Below are positions 8,254 to 17,908 of a stretch of DNA of 64,000 nt, piece after piece. The DNA is from Lachnospiraceae bacterium. GTDB lineage: Bacteria > Bacillota > Clostridia > Lachnospirales > Lachnospiraceae. The DNA is taken from assembly GCA_021770345.1 (NCBI GenBank), contig JAETRD010000006.1, positions 62,001 to 126,000 on the forward strand. The letters run 5' to 3'. Under the pieces are notes generated by a model that saw only the letters and a list, made by a program, of their open reading frames with translations, was not told where the DNA came from and made no database searches. A program made the position numbers and the translations under genes. The stretch's first letter is position 1; each line of letters opens with the position of its first letter.

Positions 8254-9294
8254 ATGCAACAGAGTAAGTTGTCCGGGGTGACGAGAGTCGTCCTGGATGC
8301 AATGGGTGGCGACCATGCACCGGCGGAGCCGGTGCGGGGCGCCGTTGATGCGGTGAGCGCAAGGGATGACATTCATGTGATCCTTGTGGGACAGGAGGAC
8401 GTGGTGCGCGAGGAGCTCGCAAAGCACACCTACCCGACAGACCGCATCACGGTAGTGCATGCCGAGGAGGTGATTGAGACCGCCGAACCACCGGTGAATG
8501 CAATCCGTAAAAAGAAACAGTCCTCGATCGTCGTGGGCATGAATATGGTAAAACAGAAGGAAGCGGACGCGTTTGTGTCTGCGGGAAGTTCCGGGGCGAT
8601 TTTAGTCGGCGGCCAGGTGATCGTGGGGCGCATCAAAGGGGTGGAACGGCCGCCCTTAGCGCCGTTGATTCCGACGGAGCGCGGAGTGTCGCTTCTGATC
8701 GACTGCGGTGCGAACGTGGATGCGAGATCGTCGCATCTGGTTCAGTTTGCAAAGATGGGTTCCATCTATATGGAACATGCACTTGGAATTTCAAAGCCGA
8801 AGGTGGCGATCGTCAATATCGGCGCCGAGGAGGAGAAGGGCAATGCGCTGGTGAAGGAGACCTTTCCGCTGCTGCGGGAATGCAGTGATATCAACTTTGT
8901 CGGCAGCATTGAGGCGAGAGAGATTCCGCACGGTGAGGCGGATGTGATCGTCTGCGAGGCATTTGTGGGAAACGTGATCTTAAAACTTTACGAGGGACTC
9001 AGCGATACGTTAATTCGTGTGATTAAAGGCGGTATGACGAGCACGACGAGAGCGAAGCTCGGAGCGGCGCTTGCACTGCCGGCTTTAAAGAGCACCATCA
9101 GGGCGTTTGATGCGACGGAGTACGGCGGAGCGCCGCTGCTCGGCTTAAACGGGCTTGTGGTAAAGACGCACGGGAGTGCGAAGGCCGGAGAAATCACACA
9201 TTCGATATACCAGTGCGTCACATTTAAAGAACAGGATATCAACGGAAAAATTAAAAAACAGATTGTCGGTTCAACGGAACAGGAAGGGATGTAA
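8254..9294 (+). CDS. plsX: Phosphate acyltransferase PlsX
   Basis: 346 residues, full length. PlsX converts acyl-ACP and phosphate to acyl-phosphate, the donor that PlsY (encoded at 43885) uses to acylate glycerol-3-phosphate. The signature VVLDAMGGDHAP lies at residues 11-22, and VSAGSSGAILVGG, IDCGANVD and CEAFVGNVILK follow in the expected order. The gene adjoins acpP, which supplies the acyl carrier. A 24-bp palindrome and a second hairpin lie between the two genes. Confidence 0.95.
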   Translation: MQQSKLSGVTRVVLDAMGGDHAPAEPVRGAVDAVSARDDIHVILVGQEDVVREELAKHTYPTDRITVVHAEEVIETAEPPVNAIRKKKQSSIVVGMNMVKQKEADAFVSAGSSGAILVGGQVIVGRIKGVERPPLAPLIPTERGVSLLIDCGANVDARSSHLVQFAKMGSIYMEHALGISKPKVAIVNIGAEEEKGNALVKETFPLLRECSDINFVGSIEAREIPHGEADVIVCEAFVGNVILKLYEGLSDTLIRVIKGGMTSTTRAKLGAALALPALKSTIRAFDATEYGGAPLLGLNGLVVKTHGSAKAGEITHSIYQCVTFKEQDINGKIKKQIVGSTEQEGM

Positions 9295-9318
9295 GATTGA
9301 AAATTAAAATTTTCAATC
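9295..9318. repeat. 24-bp palindrome after plsX
   Basis: GATTGAAAATT, a central AA, then AATTTTCAATC: 11-bp perfect arms. The same TTGAAAATT/AATTTTCAA core recurs at the end of ftsY (15117-15135). Directly downstream (9323-9349) GGTTTGTGCG and CGCACAAACC form another hairpin. Confidence 0.7.
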
Positions 9319-9382
9319 CCGGGTTTGTGCGCACACGCACAAACCTGAAATGCACGAAAAGCGTGTGCACATGGAGGTAATT

Positions 9383-9616
9383 ATGGAATTTGAAAAGCTG
9401 AAAAAAATCATTGCAGAAGTTTTGAATGTGGATGAGGAAGAGATTCAGATGGACACTACTTTCGTCGATGATCTCGGCGCGGATTCTCTCGATATATTCC
9501 AGATTATCATGGGAATCGAAGAGGAGTTTGACATTGAGATCGCAAACGAGGACGCAGAGGACATCGTGACCGTGTCAGACGCGGTGGAGAAGATCAAGAA
9601 CGCGTCAAATGCTTAG
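9383..9616 (+). CDS. acpP: Acyl carrier protein
   Basis: 77 residues, strongly acidic. The phosphopantetheine attachment motif GADSLD is present with its serine near residue 36, followed by the recognition helix [16 protein letters not shown]. It carries acyl chains as thioesters for fatty-acid synthesis and PlsX. The ATG at 9383 follows GGAGGT; an upstream in-frame ATG at 9350 would place the ribosome binding site inside the gene and is rejected. Confidence 0.96.
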   Translation: MEFEKLKKIIAEVLNVDEEEIQMDTTFVDDLGADSLDIFQIIMGIEEEFDIEIANEDAEDIVTVSDAVEKIKNASNA

Positions 9617-9651
9617 TTCTGTTTCAAATGGGATGCGGGTATGTTACATGT

Positions 9652-9677
9652 AGAGAGGCTGCCATGGCCTCTCTTTA
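9652..9677 (+). terminator. Possible terminator after acpP
   Basis: AGAGAGGC and GCCTCTCT form an 8-bp stem with a 7-nt loop, followed by a short TTAT tract. Weak U-tract, so partial termination is likely. Confidence 0.5.
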
Positions 9678-9734
9678 TAAATGCGCAGGAGCACATAAGG
9701 AAATTAGCAGTTTCGCTGCACATGCCCCGCGCGG

Positions 9735-9863
9735 CGAGTAGGGGGAGAAAAACATTCTTCCCTACTCGATGATCAGGAAACCGGTGTTTTTTCTTACTCT
9801 ATATGGAACCCTCGGTGTACAAAAGGGACATACGGGCGTGTGTGCCCTTTGTGTACCGAGGGT
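9735..9863 (+). promoter_or_regulatory. Two long hairpins in the rnc leader
   Basis: Hairpin 1: CGAGTAGGG(G)GAGAA against TTCTTCCCTACTCG (9735-9768). Hairpin 2: ACCCTCGGTGTACAAAAGGG (9808-9827) against CCCTTTGTGTACCGAGGGT (9845-9863), giving about 19 base pairs with two G-U pairs and one bulge. Neither is followed by a U-run, so they look like RNA-processing or translation-control structures rather than terminators. Hairpin 2 ends 40 nt before the rnc start codon. Confidence 0.65.
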
Positions 9864-9903
9864 AATGTGGCGCAAGAAAAGACCTCGGAGGCAGGAGGTT
9901 AGA

Positions 9904-10590
9904 ATGTCGAAACTGACAGAATTGCAGGAGCGGATCGGCTACACGTTCCGGCAGGAGGGGCTGCTGCGCCAGGCGCTTATGCACAGTTCCTTTGCGAATG
10001 AGCGTCATATGAAAAAGCTCTCCGACAACGAGCGGCTGGAATTCCTCGGAGACGCGGTGTTAGAACTTGTATCCAGCGAATTTCTCTATCAGAATTATCC
10101 GAAGCTGCCGGAGGGGGATCTGACAAAGCTGCGGGCCAGCATCGTCTGCGAACCGACGCTTGCGCTCTGCACGCGAGAGCTTGATCTGGGCGCTTATCTG
10201 TATCTTGGCAGGGGGGAGGATCAGACCGGAGGGCGAAAACGGAAATCCATTCTCTCCGATGCGCTTGAGGCGGTGATCGGTGCGATTTATCTCGACGGCG
10301 GGTTTGCGCCTGCCAGAGATTTTGTGCGCCGTTTTATTCTGACGGACATTGAGCATAAAAAGCTGTTCTATGACAGCAAGACCATCCTGCAGGAGGTGGT
10401 GCAGGGCAATTACACGGAGCAGCTGCACTATGTGCTCCTGGCGGAGGAAGGGCCGGACCATGACAAACAGTTCCGCATGCAGGCGCGCATCGGTGAGCGC
10501 GTGGTGGGGGAAGGACTTGGCCATACAAAGAAAGCGGCGGAGCAGGAGGCGGCTTATCAGGCACTGCTCCTGTTAAAACCACAGCTGTAA
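9904..10590 (+). CDS. rnc: Ribonuclease III
   Basis: 228 residues. It cleaves double-stranded RNA, maturing rRNA precursors and processing structured mRNAs. The catalytic signature NERLEFLGDAVLE is near residue 42, the second acidic cluster DALEAVIGAIYLDGG near 120, and the C-terminal double-stranded-RNA-binding domain ends with KKAAEQEAAYQALL. The start at 9904 follows AGGAGGT; the longer open frame upstream covers the leader hairpins and is not coding. The smc gene follows 12 bp after the stop, the common Firmicutes order. Confidence 0.96.
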   Translation: MSKLTELQERIGYTFRQEGLLRQALMHSSFANERHMKKLSDNERLEFLGDAVLELVSSEFLYQNYPKLPEGDLTKLRASIVCEPTLALCTRELDLGAYLYLGRGEDQTGGRKRKSILSDALEAVIGAIYLDGGFAPARDFVRRFILTDIEHKKLFYDSKTILQEVVQGNYTEQLHYVLLAEEGPDHDKQFRMQARIGERVVGEGLGHTKKAAEQEAAYQALLLLKPQL

Positions 10591-10602
10591 ACGGGAGTGA
10601 CT

Positions 10603-13600
10603 ATGTATCTTAAGAGTATTGAAGTACAGGGCTTTAAGTCCTTCGCCAACAAAATTACCTTTGAATTTCACAACGGTATCACGGGGATCGTGGGGCCGAA
10701 CGGGAGCGGCAAGAGTAATGTGGCGGATGCGGTGCGCTGGGTGCTCGGAGAGCAGAGTGCCAAACAGCTGCGCGGCGCGAGTATGCAGGATGTCATCTTT
10801 GCGGGAACCGAGAACCGGAAGCCGCTAAGCTATGCCTATGTGGCGATCACGATGGACAATGCGGACCACCAGCTTGCGATTGACTTTGAGGAGGTTACGG
10901 TTGCCAGACGCGTGTACCGTTCCGGTGAGAGCGAGTATCTGATCAACGGAAGTCCCTGCCGCCTGAAAGACGTGACGGAGCTTTTTTACGACACGGGGAT
11001 CGGAAAAGAGGGCTATTCCATTATCGGGCAGGGACAGATCGAGCGCATCTTAAGCGGGAAGCCGGAGGAACGGCGCGAGCTGTTTGACGAGGCGGCCGGA
11101 ATTGTCAAGTATAAAAAACGCAAGGCGACCGCGCAGAAAAAGTTAGAAAACGAGCGGGAGAACCTTGTGCGCGTCAACGATATCTTAGCCGAGCTTGAGC
11201 GCCAGGTGGGACCGCTTGAACGCCAGGCGGAAAAGGCCCGCATTTACCTGAAGAAAAAAGAAGAATTAAAGACGTATGATGTGAATATGTTCCTTATGGA
11301 AACGGAACATATCGAGCGGCAGCTTGCCGAGGTACGGGAAAAGTACCGGATTGCGGATACGCAGCAAAAAGAGGCGAATGAAACCTACGAGAAGATTCGG
11401 TCCGACTACGAAAAGACCGAACAGGATATGGCGGACATGGATCAGAAAATCGAATCTGTCCGTGAGAACCTCGGCAATACCACGGTCATGAAGGGCAAGC
11501 TTGAGGGTCAGATTAACGTGTTAAACGAGCAGATTCATTCTGCGGAGATGACAGACGAGCATCTGCAGAGCCGTCTCGATTCGATTGATCTGGCAAAGGA
11601 GGAGCGTCTCGCGCAGAAGGCGGCTTACGACGCGCAGAAGGAAAGCCTCGACGACGAGCTTGCGCAGGCGGGTGTGCGGAGAAAGGAAGCCGAAGATGCA
11701 CTGCATCGTCTTCAGGAGGAAATTGCCCGCTGCACCGACGGCATCGAGCGGGGCAAAAACGAGATCATTGAACTTCTGAACAAAAATGCTTCCGTCAAGG
11801 CAAGACAGCAGCGGTATGACACGATGCTCGAGCAGGTCAACATCCGCAAAGCGCAGCTGACACAGCGTCTGCTTGCGCGCAAGACGGAGGAAGCGGATTT
11901 AGAGACGGTCTTAAAAGACTATCAGGGCGAGCTTGACGCCGTGAATGCTCAGATTTCGGAGAGCCGGAAACAGGCGGCCGGGATGGAGGAGCAGAGCAGG
12001 GAGTGGAAGCGCAAATCCGCGGAGACGAATCAGAAGCTGGAGCAGGCGGTCGCCAAATACCACAGAGACCAGTCGAGGCTCGAATCCCTGCGGAATATTG
12101 CGGAGCGTTATGACGGCTATGGAAACAGCATTCGCCGCGTGATGGAGCAGAAGTCCTCCAATAAAGGATTGCTGGGCGTGGTCTCCGACCTGATTCAGGT
12201 CGAAAAGAAATACGAGATTGCAATCGAGACCGCGTTAGGCGGCAATATTCAGAATATCGTGACGGAGGATGAGGAGACTGCCAAGCGGATGATCTCCTAT
12301 CTGAAAGAGAACCGCCTCGGAAGAGCGACGTTCCTCCCGCTGACGAGCGTGGACGGCCGCGGGAATTTCAAAAATATGGACGCGCTTAAGGAGCCGGGGG
12401 TCATCGGCCTCGCGAATACACTGGTAAAAACAGACGCAAAATACGAGGGCGTGACGGTGTATCTGCTTGGACGCGTGATCGTGACCGAAACGATCGACCA
12501 TGCGATTAAACTTGCACGCAAAAACCGCTACTCCCTGCATATCGTGACGCTCGAGGGAGAATATCTGTCCCCGGGCGGCTCGATGACGGGCGGAGCTTTT
12601 AAAAACAGCAGCAATCTTCTGGCCAGAAAGCGGGAGATTGAGGAGTTAGAGCAGCAAGTTACATCCCTGGAGCGGGAGATTTCCGAACACAGAAACCGGC
12701 TTGAGGATATCAAGACGGCGCGAAGTCTGCTGCAGGAGGAAATCGAGGCGAATAAGGCGGCATTGCAGGAGCAGTTTATTCTGCAAAACACTGCAAAGAT
12801 GAATGTGGAGCGGGCGCTCGAGCAGAAAAACGAGAGTGAGAGCGTATATACAGGCTTGCAGGCCGAGAACCGGGAGATTGAGAATCAGCTTCGGGAGATC
12901 GGGGCAAACAAGGAGCGTATATTAGAGGAGATTGAGGCCGCAAAGAGGCGCAAGGAGGAGATCGAGGCTGAGAACAGCAGTTTTCAGTCCGTGCTCGACG
13001 AAAATGCGGGCAGGGAGGAAGCGGCCGCAAAAGAGGTCTCTGACGTGCAGTTAGAGGAGGCGGCCATCCGCCAGAAAGCGGAGTTTGTGCGTGAAAACTT
13101 ACAGCGTGTCGCAGGGGAAATCCGGCGCTACGAGGAGGAGCGGGAAACGTTTGTGAGCGACGCGAAGAGCGCAAAAGAGGATGCAAAGCGGAAACGGCAG
13201 GATATCGAGGAGATTAAAAAGACGCTGCTGGCATCCGACGATACCGCAGAGAGACTTGAGCGGGAGTTAAAGGAGCATATCGCGCGGCGCGAGGAACTGT
13301 CTGCCGAATACAAGGGGTTTTTCGAGAAGCGGGAGGAGATCTCTAAGCAGCTGTCGGAGCTTGACAAAGAGATTTTTCGGCTGAACAGCCAGAGAGAAAA
13401 GCTTGAGGAGGCATCGGAGCACCAGAACAATTACATGTGGGAGGAATACGAGCTGACGCTTCACGCGGCGATGGAGCTGCGCAGCGCGGAGTATGACGAC
13501 CTGCCGGCGATAAAGAATCTGATCGCGGCGGTCAAAGACGAGATTCGGGGTCTCGGCGATGTCAATGTCAATTCGATTGAGGACTACAGAGAGGTTTCTG

Positions 13601-14163
13601 AGCGCTATGAGTTTTTAAAGACGCAGCATGATGATTTGGTCGAGGCGGAGAACACGCTGCTCGGAATTATCGAGGAGCTTGACACCGGGATGCGCAGACA
13701 GTTCATGGAAAAGTTCGCGGAGATACAAAAGGAGTTTGACAAGGTGTTTAAGGAGCTTTTCGGGGGCGGAAAGGGAACCTTAGAGCTGGTGGAGGATGAG
13801 GATATCTTAGAGTGCGGCATCCGCATCATCGCCCAGCCGCCCGGAAAGAAGCTGCAGAACATGATGCAGATGTCCGGCGGTGAGAAGGCGCTGACGGCGA
13901 TCGCGCTGCTGTTTGCGATCCAGAACTTAAAACCGTCGCCGTTTTGTCTGTTAGACGAGATTGAGGCGGCGCTTGACGATTCCAACGTGGGGCGTTTTGC
14001 AAAATATTTACATAAGCTTACGCAGAACACACAGTTTATCGTTATCACGCACAGGCGCGGTACGATGGCGGCGGCGGACCGGCTGTACGGAATCACGATG
14101 CAGGAGAAGGGGGTGTCCACCCTCGTGTCCGTCAATCTGATAGAGGGCGATCTGGATAAATAG
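10603..14163 (+). CDS. smc: Chromosome segregation SMC ATPase
   Basis: 1186 residues. SMC dimerises and, with ScpA/ScpB, loads at the origin to align chromosome arms. Walker A GPNGSGKS is at residues 31-38, followed by a long coiled coil, a hinge domain (about 500-660), the returning coil, the ABC signature MSGGEKAL near 1090 and Walker [13 protein letters not shown] near 1113. The ATG at 10603 is preferred over GTG at 10597, because GGGAGTGA then serves as ribosome binding site. It lies between rnc and ftsY as in Bacillus, and the operon shares one direction with very short gaps. Confidence 0.97.
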   Translation: MYLKSIEVQGFKSFANKITFEFHNGITGIVGPNGSGKSNVADAVRWVLGEQSAKQLRGASMQDVIFAGTENRKPLSYAYVAITMDNADHQLAIDFEEVTVARRVYRSGESEYLINGSPCRLKDVTELFYDTGIGKEGYSIIGQGQIERILSGKPEERRELFDEAAGIVKYKKRKATAQKKLENERENLVRVNDILAELERQVGPLERQAEKARIYLKKKEELKTYDVNMFLMETEHIERQLAEVREKYRIADTQQKEANETYEKIRSDYEKTEQDMADMDQKIESVRENLGNTTVMKGKLEGQINVLNEQIHSAEMTDEHLQSRLDSIDLAKEERLAQKAAYDAQKESLDDELAQAGVRRKEAEDALHRLQEEIARCTDGIERGKNEIIELLNKNASVKARQQRYDTMLEQVNIRKAQLTQRLLARKTEEADLETVLKDYQGELDAVNAQISESRKQAAGMEEQSREWKRKSAETNQKLEQAVAKYHRDQSRLESLRNIAERYDGYGNSIRRVMEQKSSNKGLLGVVSDLIQVEKKYEIAIETALGGNIQNIVTEDEETAKRMISYLKENRLGRATFLPLTSVDGRGNFKNMDALKEPGVIGLANTLVKTDAKYEGVTVYLLGRVIVTETIDHAIKLARKNRYSLHIVTLEGEYLSPGGSMTGGAFKNSSNLLARKREIEELEQQVTSLEREISEHRNRLEDIKTARSLLQEEIEANKAALQEQFILQNTAKMNVERALEQKNESESVYTGLQAENREIENQLREIGANKERILEEIEAAKRRKEEIEAENSSFQSVLDENAGREEAAAKEVSDVQLEEAAIRQKAEFVRENLQRVAGEIRRYEEERETFVSDAKSAKEDAKRKRQDIEEIKKTLLASDDTAERLERELKEHIARREELSAEYKGFFEKREEISKQLSELDKEIFRLNSQREKLEEASEHQNNYMWEEYELTLHAAMELRSAEYDDLPAIKNLIAAVKDEIRGLGDVNVNSIEDYREVSERYEFLKTQHDDLVEAENTLLGIIEELDTGMRRQFMEKFAEIQKEFDKVFKELFGGGKGTLELVEDEDILECGIRIIAQPPGKKLQNMMQMSGGEKALTAIALLFAIQNLKPSPFCLLDEIEAALDDSNVGRFAKYLHKLTQNTQFIVITHRRGTMAAADRLYGITMQEKGVSTLVSVNLIEGDLDK

Positions 14164-14176
14164 ACGGGAGGATTTT

Positions 14177-15127
14177 ATGGGTGAAGAAAAGCAGGGTTTT
14201 TGGAGCCGTCTGGTATCGGGACTGACAAAGACCAGAGATAATATCGTATCGGGATTTGATTCCATTTTTAACGGATTTTCGAATATCGACGATGATTTCT
14301 ATGAGGAGATTGAGGAGATTCTCATCATGGGGGATATCGGGGTAAATGCGACGGAGTCGATTATGGACAGCCTCAGACAGAAGGTAAAGGAACAGCATAT
14401 CAAGGAGCCGTCGGCGTGCAAGGAGCTTTTGATTCACAGCATCAAAGAGCAGATGGATGTGGGGGAGACCGCATATCGTTTCGAGCAGGAAAAGTCGGTG
14501 GTGCTGATTATCGGGGTCAACGGCGTCGGGAAGACGACCTCCGTCGGCAAGCTTGCCGGCAAGCTCAAGGATCAGGGAAAACGCGTCGTTTTGGCGGCGG
14601 CGGACACGTTTCGGGCGGCGGCGGGAAGCCAGCTTGCAGAGTGGGCGAACCGGGCCGGCGTGGAGATGATTGGGGGACAGGAGGGCGCAGACCCCGCAGC
14701 CGTGGTATACGATGCGGTGGCGGCGGCGAAAGCCAGGAATGCGGACGTTCTGCTCTGTGATACGGCAGGAAGGCTTCACAACAAGAAAAACCTGATGGAG
14801 GAGCTCAAGAAGATTAACCGTATTCTCGAGAAGGAATACCCGGATGCATACCGGGAGACTTTGGTCGTCTTAGACGCCACGACCGGCCAGAACGCGCTAA
14901 ATCAGGCGCGGCAGTTTTCCGAGGCGGCACAGATTACGGGGATTATCCTCACGAAGATGGACGGGACGGCAAAGGGCGGGATCGCGGTTGCGATTCATTC
15001 GGAGCTCGGCATTCCCGTGAAGTATATCGGCGTGGGGGAGACCATCGAGGATTTGCAGAAGTTTGATTCGAATCAGTTTGTGAATGCGCTGTTTGACGTG
15101 CAGGACGCGCAGAAGGTTGAAAATTAA
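14177..15127 (+). CDS. ftsY: Signal recognition particle receptor FtsY
   Basis: 316 residues. FtsY is the membrane-associated SRP receptor GTPase that accepts ribosome-nascent chain complexes from Ffh (encoded at 19592). The G1 motif GVNGVGKTTS is near residue 114, DTFRAAA and the DTAGR G3 motif follow, and TKMDGTAKGG is the G4 region. The acidic A-domain seen in E. coli is absent, as in other Firmicutes. The stop codon lies inside a 19-bp palindrome (15117-15135). Confidence 0.96.
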   Translation: MGEEKQGFWSRLVSGLTKTRDNIVSGFDSIFNGFSNIDDDFYEEIEEILIMGDIGVNATESIMDSLRQKVKEQHIKEPSACKELLIHSIKEQMDVGETAYRFEQEKSVVLIIGVNGVGKTTSVGKLAGKLKDQGKRVVLAAADTFRAAAGSQLAEWANRAGVEMIGGQEGADPAAVVYDAVAAAKARNADVLLCDTAGRLHNKKNLMEELKKINRILEKEYPDAYRETLVVLDATTGQNALNQARQFSEAAQITGIILTKMDGTAKGGIAVAIHSELGIPVKYIGVGETIEDLQKFDSNQFVNALFDVQDAQKVEN

Positions 15128-15135
15128 ATTTTCAA
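15117..15135. repeat. 19-bp palindrome overlapping the ftsY stop
   Basis: TTGAAAATT, central A, AATTTTCAA. It shares its arms with the palindrome after plsX at 9295-9318. Confidence 0.65.
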
Positions 15136-15176
15136 TCTGTCAGGAAAGGGGCATGGTTAAAAAGATGGAGAGAGAA

Positions 15177-16388
15177 ATGCTGACACTGGACAAATTTGAG
15201 GAGGCGAGCGAGAGGGTGCGGGAAGTCACTCTCGAGACAAAGCTGATTTACAGTGATTATCTGAGCGAGCAGACCGGCAACAAAGTGTACTTAAAGCCGG
15301 AGAATATGCAGTTTACCGGGGCATACAAGGTGCGCGGCGCCTACTATAAGATCAGCACGCTGACGGAGGAGGAGCGCGACCGCGGACTGATCACGGCGTC
15401 CGCCGGAAACCATGCGCAGGGTGTGGCCTACGCGGCAAAATGCTTTGGCTGTAAGGCCGTGATCGTGATGCCGACGACGACGCCGCTGATCAAAGTGAAC
15501 CGCACGAAGAGCTACGGCGCCGAGGTCGTGCTCTGCGGGGATGTCTATGATGAAGCCTGCCAGAAGGCGTATGAGCTGTCGGAGAAGGAGGGGTATACCT
15601 TTATCCACCCGTTTGACGATCTCGCGGTCGCGACCGGACAGGGAACGATCGCGATGGAGATTTTCAAGGAGCTTCCGCTCGTGGAATACATACTCGTGCC
15701 GATTGGCGGCGGCGGTCTTGCGACCGGCGTCTCGACGCTCGCGAAGCTTCTGAACCCGAAGATTAAAGTCATCGGCGTGGAGCCGGCGGGGGCGAACTGC
15801 ATGCAGGCATCCTTTGCGGCCGGAAAGGTTGTCACGCTGCCGGGCGTGAGCACGATCGCCGACGGCACTGCGGTCAAGACGCCGGGAAGCCGGATTTTCC
15901 CGTATATCCAGAAGAATCTCGACGACATCATCACGGTCACGGACGATGAGCTGATCGCGGCATTTCTCGATATGGTGGAAAACCACAAGATTGTCGTGGA
16001 AAATTCCGGACTTCTGACGGTGGCGGCGTTAAAGCATCTGGATGTCTCGGATAAGCGCGTGGTCGCAATCTTGAGCGGCGGCAATATGGATGTGATCACG
16101 ATGTCGTCGGTGGTGCAGCAGGGGTTGATCCTGCGCGACCGCATCTTTACCGTGTCCGTGCTGCTGCCGGATAAGCCGGGAGAGCTCACGAAGGTGTCCG
16201 CGGCGATTGCAAAGGAGCAGGGAAATGTCATCAAGCTTGAACATAACCAGTTTGTATCCACAAACCGGAATGCGGCAGTGGAACTGCGGATTACGCTCGA
16301 GTGCTTCGGAACGGAGCACAAAAAGCAGATTATGAAGGCGCTCGAGAAAAAGGAATATCAGCCCAAGCTGGTGCGAACGAGCCTGTAA
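15177..16388 (+). CDS. tdcB: Threonine ammonia-lyase (PLP-dependent, ACT domain)
   Basis: 403 residues. It deaminates L-threonine to 2-oxobutanoate, feeding isoleucine synthesis or propionate formation. The PLP lysine lies in TGAYKVRGAYYK near residue 50, the phosphate-binding glycine loop is GGGGLATG near 185, and a C-terminal ACT domain begins around residue 325 (VLLPDKPGELTKV). The ACT domain suggests allosteric control by an amino acid. Upstream in-frame ATGs at 15153 and 15165 are possible; 15177 is chosen because GGAG lies just before it and the protein then starts MLTLDKFEEA. Catabolic (tdcB) or biosynthetic (ilvA) naming is not settled by sequence alone. Confidence 0.88.
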   Translation: MLTLDKFEEASERVREVTLETKLIYSDYLSEQTGNKVYLKPENMQFTGAYKVRGAYYKISTLTEEERDRGLITASAGNHAQGVAYAAKCFGCKAVIVMPTTTPLIKVNRTKSYGAEVVLCGDVYDEACQKAYELSEKEGYTFIHPFDDLAVATGQGTIAMEIFKELPLVEYILVPIGGGGLATGVSTLAKLLNPKIKVIGVEPAGANCMQASFAAGKVVTLPGVSTIADGTAVKTPGSRIFPYIQKNLDDIITVTDDELIAAFLDMVENHKIVVENSGLLTVAALKHLDVSDKRVVAILSGGNMDVITMSSVVQQGLILRDRIFTVSVLLPDKPGELTKVSAAIAKEQGNVIKLEHNQFVSTNRNAAVELRITLECFGTEHKKQIMKALEKKEYQPKLVRTSL

Positions 16389-16495
16389 ACCCGAGACGGC
16401 GGGCACCTGCCGCATTGTGCAGCCGGCGTTTACTGACTTAGAACCGGCCTGTGCGGCGCAGCGTTCGATGTCAGGAAGATACAGGAGGAAAAGAG

Positions 16496-17872
16496 ATGGA
16501 GTTAATCAAAAAATTTTTCGAACCCGTGGATATGACGGAGGGCAGCCCGTGGCAGAAAATTGTGCTTTTCACGGTTCCGATGCTGGCCGGAAACATTGCA
16601 CAGCAGCTCTACAACACGGTGGACAGCGTCGTGGTCGGGAATTATGTCGGGGATAACGCGCTTGCGGCGGTCGGAAGTGCGGGCCCGATTTTAAATCTGC
16701 TGATCGTCCTGTTCGTTGGAATCAGCGTGGGCGCCGGAATCATGGTGTCCCAGTATTTTGGCGCGCGAAACAGGGAGGAGCTCTCGACGACGATCGGAAA
16801 CTGCATTACGCTCACGGGAATCGCGACCGTGTTCGTGATGGTCGCGGCGTCGCTTGCGGCGCGTCCGCTGTTAGAGCTTTTGGACACGCCGGAGTCGATT
16901 ATCGGCTGGTGCCATTCGTATCTGCTGATTCTGTTTATCGGGGTCGCAGGTCTGGCGTTTTATAATATTTTAAGCGGTATTTTGAGAGGGCTCGGCGATT
17001 CGATGTCGGCGCTTGCCTACCTTCTGGTATCGACGGTTCTCAATATTGTGCTCGATATCTTATTTGTGGCGGGGCTCGGCATGGGCGTAAACGGCGTGGC
17101 GCTCGCGACGGTGATCGCGCAGACGATTTCCGCGGCATTGTGCCTGTTTAAGCTGCTGCGGATGCGGGATATTTTTGATCTGAAGACGGAGCACTTAAAG
17201 CTTAAGAAGCACCATACGATGAATATCATCCGGCTTGGGCTGCCGTCCGGTATCACGCAGGCGATTCTGTCGATGGCGATGATTGTGGTGCAATCCTTGA
17301 CGAACAGTTTCGGGGAAATGTTTATCGCCGCGAACGTGATCATCATGCGCGTGGACGGATTTGCGATGATGCCGAACTTTTCTTTCGGAACGGCGATGAC
17401 GACGTACGCGGGGCAGAATGTCGGTGCGGGCGCGCTTGACCGTGTGGAGAAGGGCGCGAAGCAGGGAACGCTGATTGCGATGGGGACGTCCACCGTGATT
17501 ACCGCTCTGATCTTAATTTTCGGAAAAGGCCTGATGGGGATTTTCACGAAAACCACGGAGCTGGTGGATTTGAGCCGTGAGCTGATGGGGATTCTCGCGG
17601 TCGGCTATATCGCGATGGCGGTGACGCAGAGTTTGTCCGGCGTCATGCGCGGTGCGGGGGATACGATGACGCCGATGTGGATCTCGATTGTCACAACGAT
17701 CATTGTGCGCGTGCCAATCGCGTACGGAATTGCGTATCTGACGCGCACGCCGGAGCTTCCGAACGGCAGGCAGGAGTGTATCGTGATCTCTCTGCTGATT
17801 TCCTGGCTGTTTGGGGCGCTCGTGACGTTTCTTTTCTACCGGAGAGGAAAGTGGAAGCACAAGGCAGTCTGA
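16496..17872 (+). CDS. MATE family efflux transporter
   Basis: 458 residues with about 12 membrane helices. The N-terminal half carries the typical MATE segment FTVPMLAGNIAQQLYNTVDS and later VGDNALAAVG, and the two halves repeat one another. MATE proteins export cationic drugs or metabolites using sodium or proton gradients; the substrate here is unknown. The start ATG at 16496 follows AGGAGGAAAAG. It is followed after 36 bp by a sensor kinase gene on the same strand, but no functional link is evident. Confidence 0.9.
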   Translation: MELIKKFFEPVDMTEGSPWQKIVLFTVPMLAGNIAQQLYNTVDSVVVGNYVGDNALAAVGSAGPILNLLIVLFVGISVGAGIMVSQYFGARNREELSTTIGNCITLTGIATVFVMVAASLAARPLLELLDTPESIIGWCHSYLLILFIGVAGLAFYNILSGILRGLGDSMSALAYLLVSTVLNIVLDILFVAGLGMGVNGVALATVIAQTISAALCLFKLLRMRDIFDLKTEHLKLKKHHTMNIIRLGLPSGITQAILSMAMIVVQSLTNSFGEMFIAANVIIMRVDGFAMMPNFSFGTAMTTYAGQNVGAGALDRVEKGAKQGTLIAMGTSTVITALILIFGKGLMGIFTKTTELVDLSRELMGILAVGYIAMAVTQSLSGVMRGAGDTMTPMWISIVTTIIVRVPIAYGIAYLTRTPELPNGRQECIVISLLISWLFGALVTFLFYRRGKWKHKAV

Positions 17873-17908
17873 GGACGGATCTGTACGGATGCAGGGAGGA
17901 CAAACAAG

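Noticed and set aside
9769-9903. N-terminal extension of RNase III
   Set aside because: The segment encodes no conserved sequence and coincides with the second leader hairpin. The ATG at 9904 follows AGGAGGT.
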